A stretch of 64,000 bases of DNA, taken from Chionis minor (taxonomy: Eukaryota > Chordata > Aves > Charadriiformes > Chionididae). The number at the start of each line of letters is the position of its first letter. Within the stretch, counting starts at the first letter, position 1. Of this stretch, positions 13,301 through 27,200 are shown in pieces. The stretch is taken from contig VZSF01002053.1 in the NCBI GenBank assembly GCA_013398295.1, positions 344,382 through 408,381 on the forward strand, in the 5' to 3' direction. The notes under the pieces were generated by a model. It saw only the letters and a program-made list of their open reading frames with translations, did no database searches and was not told where the DNA came from. The position numbers were made by a program, and so were the translations under genes.

Positions 13301-16300
13301 AAAAGCATTACTGCAAGTACATTGCTATTTTATACTCTGCTATTCCCCTGCTCCCATTAATGATCAAAAGTTCTAACAAGATGCAAGCGAATTATTTTCA
13401 AGTAAGACTGATTCAAAAGAGGTGGTTTCTAAAAATACGCTGGGAAACATTCCTTTAAAAAGAACCCCCAAAACAACAACAAATCACTGGAGCCAGATGG
13501 CAGGTGGTGGCAAGATCATCACAATTCAAATCAGCAGATGGCACAGCTACTCCAAATCAACCGCAAAGAGCCGGAGTCAGACCCGTCCCTACTCCAGCAG
13601 ATGGAGAAAGCCACATAGCTCTGCTTCATCTTACAAGCAGAGGCTGCCCTGGTGAGATGGCATCACTGCAGCTTGACAGCTTTCACTTCCAGAAGAAGAA
13701 AAATAATATCCCCATTTTTTCATAACAGAAACAACCTACAACATGCTAGTTATCACTGCCACAGGAGAAACAACACTGAGTATTATATTGATAAAGTCAG
13801 TCAAAATGAGGGGGGAAACCGGCCAGTACTAGAAAACAGCTTGAAGGCACACTGGTATGTATAAAAAGTGTTTCTCGTTGTATGTTGTATGACTGTTTAA
13901 AACAGACTCAACTGCATAAACCATTTGAAGTGATGAAAATATTTGCAAATGTTATTCCCATTAACTGAACTCAAAGATCTCTATCCACAAATAACTTTTG
14001 CTCATTCAGAAGGGAGGACTGGAGCCGAGCACAAAGTTCATTTGGGCAGAGCGGAGCTTCGCTGCGCGCCTTGATACAGACACCGAGACCACCCGGGACT
14101 TCTCAAGAGCGCTGGGGTAGGGACCAGGCGGAGCAGAGCGTGCACTGTGCCCTCCTTTGGGGAAAAACGTCCGCACCGGGTGTATGCTACACACAGCGGA
14201 GGAAGAGCTTTTACCCTCATCACGCACTGGCTGTGAGCGTGCCAGGGGCAGGAGAGCATCCTCCTCCCACTTCAGCAGGACCCTTTGCTGTAACACACCC
14301 CCATGTCAGCCGCGGCCACGGCACGGAGGGATCTCCACCGGTTCAGGAGTCGGTACAAATTAAAGCTTTGATGCAAGAGGAAAGAAAGCCCCCGGGAAAG
14401 GTTGCTGCAGGGAGGGGAGCCATACAGGACAAAATCGCAAGGAAAATGGCTTTCCATTTCTCCATATTCCATTCTCCATTTTGTTCAAGAGCAGAACGAG
14501 CTGAGACTCGTGCTTTAAGCAGCCTGATGGGTACTTGAAGCTTCCAAGCTGACTACATGTGTCTACACTCAGAGGGGAGGAAGGTAGGTTACCTACCGCA
14601 CAGCAATTAATAATCAATAAACACAATTTACTTGCTTAAATTTTATTTTGACAACTGTCTTTTTTACGATTCCCTGGTCACAGCGCTGCGACAACACTGT
14701 AATACATTTCAAAGAGGAGTCAGAGCAGGATTAGATTAGATAGAAACATACAGGAATAAAATTTATTCACTGTTTTTTGCTTTTAAAAGAGCAAATCAGA
14801 ATTTTTTCAGTGCTTCAGGGAAAAAAAAAAATCCTTTGAAGTTCATGTTCCTTCCCATTACTATTAATTCCACGTACACCTAGGTACCACACTGTGAAGT
14901 CTCTCCATTCCACAACTTTAATTCCAGAACAGAATTTCACTCTCTTCCAGCTACCGCCCTGCAAACCTTGCAAGCGTGCTGGACAGGAGGGGAACAAGGC
15001 TTTTACTTTGCCAAGTCTCTACGAGAGGGCATTGATTAATCTCAGGCCTTGGAAGCCTATCGGATATATAAACCAAAATCTGTGAAAGAATTATTTTTTT
15101 TTTCCTTTTTGAAAGTTTTTAAGACGGACTCAATGAAAGCACTTACCTGGAAATCTTTCATCTTAGCTTTTGTTACCAGAATCTATTTGACACCATTTCT
15201 GTTACAGATTAGGATGTCAATGTGGAGAGCAATTAAGTGCTATTCTGGTGCTAGATGCTAAAGAAGTGCCCAAAGGCCACTCCAATTCTTTCTCATCTAG
15301 GAACGTCCAAGAGGCAATTAGATGTCAGCTCAGCTCCCCAGAGGTGTTAGGACAAGTGGGAAACCTCATTCCAACTGCTAATTTCTCCAACTGACAGAGA
15401 TTATTATTCCATTACAAGAAGACCTTTAAAAATTGTTAACATATTCCCTTAAAAAAAAAAAAAAATTACACATGCCTCCATCTTACCTGATGCAATCACT
15501 GTGCTGGCCCACAGGGTGTTTTCTATGCTTAAACTTTCATTCACTGGAGGGTCACTGTCCTCCTACAACAGGATAAAAAACAGCCAAGCAAACTTGTCAG
15601 CAGGCCAGTGGATGACAGAGCTACAGAGAGATATTTGGAGAGGATGACCCGAGTGTTGGTAAAGGGCTTCTTGACAAAATGGAGGATTTTCATAAACCCA
15701 GGTACATCTCTGGTTGGGTTCAGAACATGGGCACTTTGTTTCAGTGGAGCAGAAGGGTTGGGGAAAAAAAAATAAAAGCTATTAAGATACCTCTGCCTAC
15801 TGAAGTCCCCCAGGAAGCATAAATGAGAAAGGGATTTGTCAGCAGCTCTCCAGAGACTATGGGAAAACGTTCCCTCACTTGGCTCATGCGGATTAATAGC
15901 ATTTCTCCCGCTACAGTGAGATCTCACTGAGAACCTGTTTGGACTGCGCAGTGATGCCTGGGAAGGTGTCTGATATGCACCAGAGAACAGTTACAAGAAA
16001 TCGTGATTCCTCTTAGGCATCAAAAGATTATTTCTACATGATTGTACCTTTGCACGAGAAAGTAAATTAATGTCTGTGCAGGTTTTATACAAGAACTGCC
16101 TGCCCAAGCCGCTCAAGCTCCTCTTCCATGCCAACACTATTAAACCAGATTAAACCATGCCACATAAAGACGAAAGGGGAAAACATACAATTTTTGAACT
16201 AAAATACCAGCAGACAACTTCTAAAAAGCTGTACTTGTCTCCTATTTGTTACAAAACCATTTGTCCTCTGAAAGCTCCCCAAGGGTATTAGATGAATCTC

Positions 16301-19300
16301 TCAAAATTTTCATAATCCCCCTGAGAGGAAAAAAACCCAACCTTTTGCCCCAAGTAGGGAATGCAGCTTCCCAACAAGTCAAAAGATACGTATTTTTTTA
16401 ATGGTGGTACTTCACAGTGGGTCTGAGCTGCTGCCCTCTGAAATAGCGGGCAGGTATAACTGAGTTCACACAAGTTGCACGCAAGTGAAGGCAAAAACCC
16501 AACTGATTCAGAATTAAGACTGCTATTGCCTGATCTAGCTAAGATCCCCTGTCTTTTCACAATTAAAGGATTTTAATCCTACAGAGTCCATGGTAGCTGA
16601 GATTTCCTTTTGCACAGGCACCAGGAATATGTGACTACCAATCTCCGTCTGAACGCTCAGATCCAATACCTTCAGAGTAAGGTCCTAATGCCAAGCAGCC
16701 TATGATTGTCTCCAAGTCAAAGCTTCAATAACCATATTTTTGTTTCAGATTTACTTTGTAGCTTTTATGAATGAAAAAAAAAAGAAAAAAAGAAAAAAAA
16801 GAAAGAAGAGACAAGGAATGGCAAGACAGACTTCACTATTTCTCCTGAAAAACTCCGGCATCCTGGTAGCATTCAGCAGGCTTGCTTGCATAGCAAACAC
16901 TGCGTATATGATTTCAAGCATATGTCAGCAAGACTCACCCTTGTGAAGGTCCCCACAAAGTTATGTATATCAATATTGGGTTCTTCTGCATACACATAGG
17001 ATCGGATTTGCAGTAGGTCCTATGAAACAGACATGTTTTGGCAGACAGTTAGACAACCTCATTCTAATAACATACAAATGTTTCCACAAAAATACTCTGA
17101 GCAAGAGTTAATTAGCAAGTTAAGATAATTGCTAAAACGTATTACTTACTGGAGCCTAACTGTCTAAGAGAAAATACAATTGGTGTACCAGCTTCACTGA
17201 AGAGTATTTCTTGAACTGATACCTGAGAGACTCCTGGGAATTACTTAAATGTTGGTGCCCCATAAAAGAAATTTCAGCCTGAATAATCAAGACAGCCTAA
17301 GACACTTATTTTTTTGTAGCAAAGGAGGTTTGGACTAGTCTTCCAAGGCAACCAAGGAACACCCTGTCACTCAATATTTAGTTCAAGATGCCAGTGTCAC
17401 CAGGAAGTTTTGTGGTTACAAGAAGACACACCAATTCTGTGCAGTGTTTTCACTGCTGACTCCTACACATGCACATACACACTATTCACTCCATGGAGAG
17501 AATGCCTGGCTTCAAAGCCCTTATATAAAATAAACTCCTTGCACTTTCTACAGATAGATCACCGATAAAGCAGGTACTCTGATCCCCTCTTCTTTTTCTA
17601 GTTTTCTTCTTTTAAAACAGAAACAAACAACATGCTAACTACTTTAGCTAGACATTTTAGGAAAACTGCATGTCTGATGGAGATTTTATGCTTAGTTCAG
17701 ATCATACAGTAAAGCTTCCACAGTGACACTCCTGTCACAGAGGTGAGCAATGAAAACTTAACAGCCTCTGCAGCCGTTTCATGAAAATGCATGAATTGTG
17801 CCTCTGAACGTACTGCAGTGCGAGGAATGGAAGGGACCATTTGGGATGTACCACCACCAAGGGTACCTATCCTTCAACAAGACCTATCCTGCAGTAAGTC
17901 TCTGGAGAGGAAAAAGAAAACAGGAGCATCCTCTGTTAGCCACCTCCTGCTGCAAGGTCACTCTCTAGCTGCCAACCCCAGTGCCAACCCGCACAGCTCT
18001 GTGGTGACAGCCACGCGGCACAGAGACACCTAGCTTCACCTTACCTCCAATCTCACCTGGAGCTCAAGAAGAGCTGGTTTAGCCTTATATTCTTGGTTGC
18101 CAACGCTAATCTGTAGCGTGCACCGAGCTCTGGGCAGAACAATGCTGCAGTAGCCTGTTTCTCAAAAGAGCCCATTAACTAAAGCACCTGGATGTTTTTC
18201 AGGTAAGGCAGACACGCGTGTTTACCGAGTACAGGATTTTGTAGGAAGGCAGCTTACAGAAGCAGTTGGCAGCCTCTGAGTACAGGTAACCGGCAGCCGC
18301 AATTTCCAGTCTGTCTCACCATCCAGCTGGTCAGTGCGAAGGAAGCAAGACCCTGTGGATTTTCAACACCAGTCAGTGCCCTTTCCAGATCTGTCTCAGG
18401 CACATCTATAGCTTATGAAATGGCTTCACATCTAGGACACCATTCTTTCTTCAAAAACAGTATCTAATTTCAAGTAACATTTGTTAATAACAGAAGAATA
18501 ACATTCTTGCATCGCACATTCATTTCCTTCCACTAGTCCAGAATACAGTGAGACTCGACACTGTATCTTTAAGACATTTGAAATATTCTCCTCATTAGTC
18601 TTTATGTTTTCTAATCCCTCTGATCAAACATTTCCTTATCCCACAATTAACAAAACAAATCTGAACGGCAAGTAAAATGATTTACATCTAAAACACAAAC
18701 TGTTATGCAACCAGATTCATTTACTCTAGATTCAACCACCTCTGTCCTTTATTAACAAAAACAGCGTGTAACATCCTGAGAAGTGGTGTTCCATAAAAGC
18801 ACTGGAATTCTCCGTCTCTCTAAAATTTTACTATTATCTATTTCTTTCACATTTCCCGAAGATAATTTTCTCTAAACAACCAGTGAAAGGTTAATGGCTA
18901 TTTTGACAATTGGTTCCAGATGTTTACCATTCTTCTCCGACGTCCTCAGGAAGATCATGTCAGCAGGGACCCGCTGGTTCTGTTAGGAGAAGAAAGGCCA
19001 TTATTGTGCATACACCCCTGCACGCGTGTGCAGCCGCCTTCCACAGCCCCACCGTGACAAGCAAAGTGGGTATGGAGGAGAAAGAGGATTTCTTTTTCAA
19101 ACTGAAGCTTGATATTCATTTTGCTTTGAATCCTTAACTCACTTCCCTGCAGAATTCCAAGAGCAGAATAATAACTGGTGCCAGCTCCCACTGATCAGAC
19201 CCACCATCTAGGTTTACAAAAGGGCTAGTGAGTAATTCTAGAAGTATGAAGAAATTTTAAACTAATGCTGGCTTGCTTTCAAGAAGTCCCATGCTAGAAG

Positions 19301-22300
19301 AAAGCGCGTATCTGGAATCTACAGCTGTCATTTTTCTCTTTTTTTGTTCTGAGTATTTTCATACTAATGGTTTTAGAGGTCATAGCTGCTTGCACAGAGA
19401 GCGTGGGGGGGGGGGGGGAAATAAATCAGTGGATAAAAACCCCACACATAAACTTGTATAAAGGGGGAAATGCACCTTTCTATACCAGTGCCTACAAATG
19501 GGCCACTGTGTCTCCCAATAGTTGTGTTGTTTACACACAAAGCAGCATTTGGATGTTGCATTCATATCAAGTATTTAACCTGTGTCCAACAGTCAGAGAC
19601 AGGACCAGAGAGGCTTTTTATCTTGCTGTAGTGTAAGTGGAAAAATTAGGTTATAGGTGCAGATTTGCTCTCATTTGTAAAGATGATGACGCTATTTTGC
19701 TGGGGTGGGGGAGGAAGAAACCTGAAAAGTGATTAAATATTGTAACTAGTGTTCAACACTTGACACTCCAAGCCTATTGTAAAACAAATATGACTTCAAA
19801 ATACCTCATTTTCTATGGTCTTGCAAAAAAAAGTACTTTACACAGAAAAGATACACATAAAGCCTAACCTTTTCAACAATGATGAGGTCGCCTACTTGTA
19901 TGTTAGAGCTCTTCACCTTCACAGTCCCTGCAAAGGAAAGATAGCATTAGAGCAGCAGGAGGACAGGATTTGCGGGTGCTGCGCGATGCTCCTTCCCTCC
20001 CTTCCTTCCGCTTCACTATTCGGGAGAAAATGGGTAATGTTTCTAACTCAAGAATTAGGCAACACTGCCCTGTAAAGACTTACCAAGCCCACTGGTCCCA
20101 CTGGGTAAAGCAGTGGGTCTCAATCTGTGAGAAGGGCTGGAAGCCTCTCGTCTAACAGCTCCAGACCTCAGCCCTGGACACAGAAGCCCCCTGATCACTC
20201 TAAAGTGACAAGTCCGAAACAAGCCCTTAAAATTTTTTTTTACTACTTAACCCAGGAATTTGTAAATACTTTCAGCATCAGGCAGACAACAGAGCAAGAA
20301 TAGGAAAACTACAGTAGGGAACCACCAACTCCCGACTCAAAACCCTTATGTGGTTGCCAGTTTGAAGCTCAGCTCTCAATCCAAGACCTGGAAGCCCTAA
20401 GTACAACGAGTCCATCTTAAAAACCAGGCTCATTTCCTCCCGTGCCACAGCTCTTGTATCTGGCGCAGCTCCACCACCTCTCCTCTGCCTCTCGACAGTC
20501 ACAGCCTTCACCAGCCCTGCAGAGTACTGGTCCTACAGAAAACTGCGTAAATATTTATTTCTTTGCAGCTGTCAAACATTTCCCAGTTGCTTTAAAACAC
20601 AGGATTAATTTAACAATTGGCTAGTAATTTCAAATCATTAGCCAGCTCCAAGATTTGGCTTCTCAGACTAACTAGTGATTTATAATCAGTTAATTTGAAC
20701 CCTGCCTCTGTGTGTCTGTCTGTTATATTTCAACAAAAGCCTCTTTAATCTGCTGTGATTTGAGTGGAAGTGGGGGAGGCACGTGGAGCTCACCCTGGCA
20801 CGGACAACACTCCTACTGTACCTCGAAATTCATGGGCTAACTGGCCAGATAGCAGCTCAGGGGGAAAGGAGAAGGGGGAAGGGAGGGGGAATAGAAATTA
20901 GCACAAAGCACAAAGGTCACTAGGATTTTACTACTGGCAGTCCCTTCATTAGCATCCTTCTCAGGATATGCTTCAGTGTTTCTGCTCCAAATTAACAATG
21001 AAAGCCATTCTGGGCTGCCGGCAGCCTGCTGCTTTGGTGACACACTGTGTGCTTAACAACATGCTTCATCACTGCTGCTAATAAATGCAGACTTCCTTGC
21101 ATGCTGTAATTATTCCTACAAATTATAAGCAGTCCTGGCCCATTTCACAAATATCTCATAGGTCTTTTTGTGGATTCTGGGTTTTGCCTTGTGAGATTTT
21201 TAGGGTTTTTTTTTAAAAAAAAAAAAAAAAAGAGGAAGGGGGGGGTGTAAACAAAATGAATGCTGGGCTAAAGACATCTCTGGCGGGGCAGGAAGCATAC
21301 CGGGGATTAAGAGTCCATTACGCAGAGGCTTGAAAAGAAAAGCCGCTCTCCAAGAGGATCCAAAAAAGCATCCCTGGCAGTCTTCTGTATGGGCTATACA
21401 AAGTTAGGTACTATGACACTAAAAGGGTCTGACAGATAACATCTCTTCCTCCCTTTTTAATATGGTTATTCACAAAACAACAAAAAGTGCTTTCGAATAT
21501 TCTCCTGTGCAAAGGAGGAGAAAAAACCCTGTGTGCTCTCCCCACGCAGGCAGAGCAACTCCTAAACCACTGTGCAAAAAAAGCTCTTGGAAGAAGTGGA
21601 TTTGTTTAATGATATTTTATGTATTTCTCTTAAAGATCACAAGGACTTATTTGGTGACTATCAGTATAAGGAAACACTACCTGTAGGGCTCGAGAATGGA
21701 AACTTAGTTGTGTAGTGCTTTCCTTAATGATGTAAATTCACACTGGAAAAGAAAAATTAACACCTGGACAAAGCTATAATGTGGCGATTTCCTACCATTG
21801 TGCACATAAAAGGCTTTTTGGATCATTATTCTGGAAGCAATATCATCCGCTTTAAATTTTTCCAATGCAAGAAAAATCAAAGCAGCTGGAGCAGATTTGT
21901 CTTGTTCAATAACTCTCCCAACCTCAGCTGTTTTAAGGCAAAGGGAAGAGAGGACCTTTCTAACCAATATACATTTTTATAACTCCTGTATAAATGAGAT
22001 GCCCTTTTTAGGTAGCAAAGCTAATTCTACTTTTCCAGCCATGCTCCTGGCCTCTCACGGATGACATCTATGCAGTATGTACCATATGTCCTGCTAAGAA
22101 GGCGCGGGACCAGATGTTTCCTTTGACTCAGGACTCCCATAAAGCAACTTACTTGAATTAGTTTTATTTTGATCTTGGGAATTCTGTAATTCCTTTTTCC
22201 TTCTGAAAAAGTTTAGGGGAAACTACCTCCTAAACACTAGCTGTTTTCTCATGCACATTTAAGAAACTAGCTAATAACAAAACTGCTTTATTTCCCAATA

Positions 22301-24213
22301 TTGCTCTGCTATTATTTTTGTAATAATAAATTACTACTTTTATAAACGCATCTAGAAGTACTTTCTCTAAATACCCAGAGCTTTACTTAGCATTTGCAAT
22401 GCTTCACTTAGCATTTGCAATGCTTCCAGTTTATACTTTCAGAAGTTAATCAGAATATAAATCAGTGATTAACACAATTTAAAAGAGCAACTAGTCTTGA
22501 TCTTTTATTTTTTAAAAATGAATCAATTCTTAATTGACTGATATTTATTTCATTCTTTGCTGCATCCTGGTTTATATTTTTTTCAAGACAAAAAAAGTAA
22601 ACACAATAAAATGCAAACAGTTTGTTCCAACTTCAGCTATGACCTTTGGAATTATCACCAAATCTGCAGCATGATGGATGTAACATAAAGCAGATTATTT
22701 GAAGTATTAAATGTATTATCCAGAATAGATGCCTTTTTCTACTATGTAAGCACTTAAGATTTCACAACAGATCTGCGGAGCTTTGCTAAAGTCCAGATCA
22801 AAACACTTAATTTGGCATTAAAGATGAAGCCAGAGATTTATTAAAACAAGCCAAACGCATCTGAAATAAAAGGGTTGTTTGCATATATTGCACCAAACTT
22901 TTGGCTTTTGCAGCCTTATGCTGTATAAACTGTGGAGCAGGACTCAGAGGGTTTGGGAAAATATTGTTTTTATATGGCTGGTAAATGCCAATGATCTGTA
23001 TCTTAAGTAGCACCCCGCGGTAGGAGGTCTCTTCCCATTTCTTTCTGCGGAGTTTCTCTCTATTATGCAGCATTACCCGGGGCGGGGGGCTGCGAGAGAA
23101 GAAAAACAAACCAAGAATTTGCAAGCACAGTTCTAGCTTTCTATCAAGCGAAAAGTCAGCACACAGACTTCTGAACACAAGGCAGCCTGTAGGTTTATGA
23201 ATAGGGGACTGAAATTTGATTATTTTTTATTACAATCCAAACAACTGTCTTTTAAATGGAGAGCTTTCCATTAAAAAAAAAAAAAAAATGCTTTCCAGAA
23301 GTCTGCTGGTTTCAGCATTTTGGAACACAAATGGATCACATCGGGAGAAAGAGAAAAGAGGTTCAGGGTGGAGTTTTTTTGATGTTATGTAAAATAAATG
23401 AAGACAGAAAATACACTACTGGCCTCCTCATGCAGCCCTCCAAAAAGATTAGTCCCTGGAATTCAGCAACCATATTCAAAATAAAACATGACCCAAAGAG
23501 GATTCTCTCTTTTTCTCTGCAACACAAGCACCTCAGTGAATCTTAAAAAGCTTAACAAGAACAGTGCATGGGGGAAAAAAAAAAAGTTTCACACACAGAA
23601 GCAAAGCTGCAAATCCAAAATACCCACGCAGGGGCAGGGGACCAGGCTGGCAGAGGTGCTGGAGCTGGAGCGCTCTGGCCGGTGGCAGGAGCAGTGCCCA
23701 GTGGCTCTGCGAACCCCACACAGAGACTACAGGAGGGTCCCGATTCGGGAAAGCACTTAAATCTGTGCTTACTCCCACCCCTATTCCGAACTGCACATAA
23801 GCACATGCTTAAGTCTCCCCGACTTCGTTCAGACCTGAGAATCTATTTACATCCGGGGGGTTGTGCTGGGGAGGCCAAGGTTGGAGATAGGAAAAACTCC
23901 TCTCCAGCCATCTCAGCAGCAGCTCAGTGCAAATACCCAGGGGAAATAAAAACAGCCTGGGGAAAACTACTGCGCTCCGTTCGATCCGTTAGAGCCAATG
24001 CTCAAGAACAGCAGTGCTCAGTGTCGAGCTTCGCCTAATCTCCCCCCTCCAAAACACTGGCTTTAGAGGTGAAAGTATTGTGACGTTTAAAAAAATTATA
24101 TAGCAAGTTTTCAGAGGGCTTTTGCGTATCAGTACCCTTCTGCACTCCCCATTTTCCATACAGGGCTGTGCCAATATCCTGAAGCACAAACTCTGCTAAT
24201 TACTGAGGGGAGA

Positions 24214-24244
<31 letters not shown>

Positions 24245-27200
24245 ACACAAAACCAAACCAAGCCCAAAACCAGACTGTTTGTTCAAGGCAAGTTCTACCC
24301 GAAGCTTTATCAGCTACGCTGAAAATTAATGGTTAAGATCGGCAGTTCTCAGCTTGTTTTGGTATTTGCTGCTTCTACTTCTGACCCGATGAAGGGCTTC
24401 CTTGAAAGCTGGCCTACTTTTTCTAACTGTACTAACTGATACAATAAACCAAAGCCAACAGTTTTCCATCCCACAGTCATGGTGGCCTCCCAAGGGACTT
24501 CCCTGCCCCTAGGTGCCTCTCAAGGGTGCTAAGGTTTTAATCAGTGAAAAAGTGGATGTTCAGGTGTCCTGAAAAGCTCAACTAGTGAGAGACACCAGTT
24601 TCAGCGAGAGACTGAAAATTACTTTTCTCCCCAAACCAGAAGTCAAATCACATGTAATTTTACTGTGTTTTTCCTACTCTAAACAATACTGCTAGAGAGT
24701 CTCACTCCTGTTCCTGCACCAAATTCATGTTAAATAAAGTGGCTTGAGATTTTCGGCTAGCGCCCAGCTGCCAATCCTCCTTGGTTTCTTTCACAAAATT
24801 AGAAAAGTTAAAGGATTGGGGGGAGGGAAATCATTCATGGGAAACGTAATAGCAATATGAAAAGAACTAAAGGAGAGGTCAGGCCCCTTATAGATCATTG
24901 AATAGAATCCAGAAGGCAACTCTTTTATATCTTTAAATAGATGTAGTACACCCCTCTTGGATGAGGCTTTTGTTGGTTGCCAAGCATTTTAAGTGTTGTA
25001 GTAAGAACACGTTATTAAAAGGGGATTTAATATTCAGAAAACTCAAACTCCCTACTTTGGAGTTGCCTCATAATTCCCAGCATGTGAAATATATACAGCC
25101 TTAAGCAATTATGTTTAAAAAGCAGTCTTATTCTTAAAAGTGCAAGTGTTGAAAGCAACATATTTTTACTACACCTAGTTCACTGCATCTTAATTCAGGG
25201 GTACAACCTTTTATAACAAAGAAACTGGAAATGGAAAAAAAAAAAAAGAAGTTGCTTAAGTTCAGTTCATTCCCTTTTTAAAAACAAAACTCTGGCCTCA
25301 CCATCATTACCACGGTATTAGGAGTAACTCCATAGTGAGGCAGCATTCTATTTTTCAAACAAGAATTTAAATGTTTTTGTTAGGTACCGCACAGCTGTAA
25401 ACAATGGCCAGAGCCAGGGATCAGACACAGCTGAGCTGCAGCCTGGGCTCGCTTACAAGCGAGGTCTCCAAATTCCTCACAGTTGGAGAAAGGGGCTAAA
25501 GACGATGTATACAAAAATACAAGAGAAGGTATTGCCAATATTGAAGAACTGCATCAGTCACTGCTAACAGAAAAACACAAAAGATGTGATAACGTATCAC
25601 ACAATCTCTTTTAGCAAAGGACTTGCATGATGTAAGTCCCTGTCTGGTAGAACCCAGAAAAAACTGTGAAACTCAACCACTACTACATATTCAATAAGTG
25701 ATGGAATATGTCAGTACATCAAGCAAGTCACCTTAAATTTAACACGTGCACTCACAAGCTCTTTCAGCACACAGAGTACCTGTACTGAACTATAATTTGT
25801 GGTACCTGTGCTGAAAGGGTCCCCACTCCTAGACACTGGAGCACAGCCTGCTTTCACCCTCGTTATTACAATCTACTTCTGCATAACCATCTTCTGAGGT
25901 TTCCACAGACCTAGGTTTAATTCTTCTACTGAAGTGCTTTTGCAAATTATCTATGTGGATCCTCCTCCCTTTTTTAAGCACACATTTGTTGTTTCCATTA
26001 AAGAATATGAATTGGTAGCTTATACGAATCCTTCTTACATCTGTCTCTCTTACTGACAGGGTGAACAAGCAAAAAACACATGCAGGGAGAAGACAGATGC
26101 ACTGTTACCAAAACCAGAAGAAAAACAACGAAACCCCCAAACAAAATATCACATCTGCTATAGCTCCCTTCTTGTTTTCTTCCTATTAGGCTGTTTGCTG
26201 CATTTGCCTCTCCCATCCTTCATCCACGCAACATGACAGAGCGCTCGTCTCACATCACAGCTCTGCAGGAAGGAAAACGCATTTCCCTTCTGGAAACATC
26301 CACCTCCACAACTCTGAGCAATTCAGATGCGGTTTCCTTTTCTTTGGTGACTCTAATCCACCAAGAAGGGACAAGAACTGGGGAAGAAGTTTTGGCCTAC
26401 ACTGGAGTTTGGAGCAAGCAGGGTTGAGAAACGTCACGCCAGCTGCTTGAAGTTCACCCCTGCCTGGTGGTGGCTGCAGTGAACTCCCAGCCCACCACGC
26501 AGGCTCCCGCGCGTGAAAACGCACCGCCCGCCCGCTCCCCACACCTCGGGCCACCGAGATGATGCTCTGAAGTTATCTGAGACAATTAGCCTCCCCCCAC
26601 CCCTCCGCATTAGCTGTGCATCTCCCTGGGAAACCCTCAGCAGAGCCCAGCGGCCACCGCAGCCCGGCGAGGAGCCATCCCCGAGAAGCCACCCGGACCC
26701 CCGAGGTCTCCGCAGCGGCAGGAGCGGTGGCGTGGCCGTGAAGCCACGTGCCTGCCAGCCCATAACCCCCCTACCCCTCCCTCCCCATTCCTTGAACTCT
26801 GCTTCTCCGACTGTCAGCAGCGTTTGATTGAGTTGCAACCCCCGGCGCTGCGGCGGCCGTGCCAGGATGCAGCGGGCGCGCTGGAGCCGCCGAGCCGACC
26901 TCTCGCTGTGAGCTTGCTGTAGATCTGCGAGTTCACTTCCTTGTCCCGCATGTAACATCTGATCTCCTCCGCGGCCTCTCGGATGACGGTAACAGCAAGC
27001 ACAAATCCCTAAAAGGAGCATGGAGGGCGGGGAGGGGGGGGGAACAGAATGGATGAAAAGGTCAGGAAAAATCACATCTGCCTCTAATAAGAGCAATATT
27101 TATCAGTACCAACGCCAACAATCTGCATTTCCTTATTCTACCTCCTCTCACTAAATCATCATAGTGATACTGTGCGCTGCTGTGCACAGAAGTCCCTAAT

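Larger units (their letters stand above)
19928..26899 (-). other. ATP9A intron 4
   Basis: 7.0 kb, the second largest intron. It holds T9/A17/G8 homopolymer junctions at 21206-21245, a 21-bp tandem duplication at 22385-22426, A22 at 24219-24240, and a CpG-rich stretch at about 26500-26899 against exon 4. No coding gene was seen. Confidence 0.8.

Noticed and set aside
14006..14538. Possible extra gene or exon in ATP9A intron 9 (open frames up to 155 codons, CpG-rich)
   Set aside because: Frames overlap on both strands, lack conserved motifs and fall where ATP9A has no expected exon. Composition explains them.
17820..17860. CR1-like fragment (GGAAGGGACC)
   Set aside because: A short match to the common CR1 3' motif without the flanking consensus or terminal octamer repeat. 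Too little to call.
26434..27096. 220-codon minus-strand open frame overlapping ATP9A exon 4
   Set aside because: It is in a different frame from the ATP9A exon, and its composition simply reflects the CpG-rich stretch. It has no recognisable domain.
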